NCBI RefSeq assembly: GCF_014652235.1
Contig: NZ_BMYK01000011.1
Coordinates: 85,473-149,472 of the forward strand
Origin: Pseudorhodoferax aquiterrae
GTDB lineage: Bacteria > Pseudomonadota > Gammaproteobacteria > Burkholderiales > Burkholderiaceae_C
DNA: 64,000 nucleotides
Direction: 5' to 3'
Shown one piece after another: positions 63,817 through 64,000 of this stretch (positions are counted from its first letter, which is position 1; each line of letters opens with the position of its first letter). The position numbers and the translations under genes were made by a program. The notes under the pieces are model-generated. The model worked only from the letters and a program-made list of their open reading frames with translations. It had not been told where the DNA came from and did no database searches.

Positions 63817-63951
63817 GGTCGTGAAGAGAGGGGAGCCGCTTCCCGCGGGGCGGTGGCACAAGTGTTGCAGCGCGTGCTTGCGGGTTTACCCGGGGCATTC
63901 ATAACGCACTGCGCATATGCACTATGGTGATGTTGGTATGCCACAACGCGT

Positions 63952-64000
63952 ATGAACCGTGACCATCCTGTCCCTGGCGAGACCAGCGAGGATCGCCGAA
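63952..64000 (+). CDS. Start of an unidentified gene, cut by the right edge
   Basis: A frame opens at ATG 63952 (MNRDHPVPGETSEDRR) and is still open at the window end. Only 16 residues are visible, so no function is proposed. A GCATATGC palindrome lies at 63913-63920 in the preceding 135 bases, which look like a divergent promoter. Confidence 0.3.
   Translation, partial: MNRDHPVPGETSEDRR

Overview
The window is very GC-rich, densely coded DNA from a Gram-negative bacterium. Gene content points to the Burkholderiales and most likely the Comamonadaceae: orphan tripartite-tricarboxylate (Bug/TctC-type) receptors, a UreD and a glucan-biosynthesis protein of the kind found there, a hybrid NADP malic enzyme, FlgH, AsmA, TonB receptor and lipoprotein signals. 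The family assignment is inferred from gene content, not from a ribosomal marker. No rRNA, tRNA, CRISPR array, prophage or transposase gene was seen.

Layout. 1-11.4 kb is ordinary chromosomal housekeeping: CYTH triphosphatase (cut by the left edge), CorA/ZntB-type channel, acyl-CoA ligase, stress-type SDR, LMW tyrosine phosphatase, solute-binding domain protein, YihY and AsmA envelope proteins, a DMT transporter. 11.4-17.5 kb looks like an acquired catabolic cassette: PDC-hydrolase-like amidohydrolase, two Bug receptors, an RraA/HMG-type aldolase, a DUF1932 dehydrogenase and a divergent GntR regulator with paired GTACA boxes. It is flanked by gene-free DNA. 17.5-23.4 kb holds regulator/target pairs (LysR with NmrA reductase, AraC with an MFS pump), a frameshifted small gene and a PQQ-type sugar dehydrogenase lipoprotein.

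23.7-28.9 kb is a stressosome operon, rsbR-rsbS-rsbT, continuing without a break into a SpoIIE-type phosphatase and two histidine kinases and containing no sigma factor. 30.2-33.3 kb pairs a two-domain KaiC with a hybrid kinase. 33.5-36.9 kb has a TonB receptor, a Tyr/Gly/Gln-rich low-complexity protein and a small lipoprotein. 37-43.1 kb is a second signalling operon: a 1164-residue CHASE3-GAF hybrid kinase with three receivers, CheR, a receiver-less CheB domain and another hybrid kinase. A PilZ-fused class III cyclase is transcribed divergently from it. The 23.7-44.4 kb stretch is therefore largely signal transduction.

44.4-46.9 kb is an operon with an orphan FlgH, a lipoprotein and an alanine-rich protein but no other flagellar gene. 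An AT-rich gap separates it from an OmpR/EnvZ-type pair. Next come an iron/phosphonate-type solute-binding protein, an orphan ureD, opgD and a zinc alcohol dehydrogenase. 56.3-59.4 kb is a NitT/TauT/Thi-type ABC uptake operon ending in a nucleobase deaminase. maeB, xdhC and an rRNA-type methyltransferase close the window.

The most unusual structure is a 222-223 bp element present three times (5007-5228, 23504-23726, 55705-55927). It has imperfect terminal inverted repeats of about 31 bp and internal hairpins, and every copy is flanked by the same CTGA/TCAG direct repeat. In each copy one end lies exactly on the TGA stop codon of a gene. It behaves like a small non-autonomous mobile or REP-like element with a stop-codon target, and it also carries a conserved 60-codon reading frame. 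A nine-base box, GTCCTACAG or near variants, recurs 50-115 bp upstream of six genes in the matching orientation and may be a shared promoter element.
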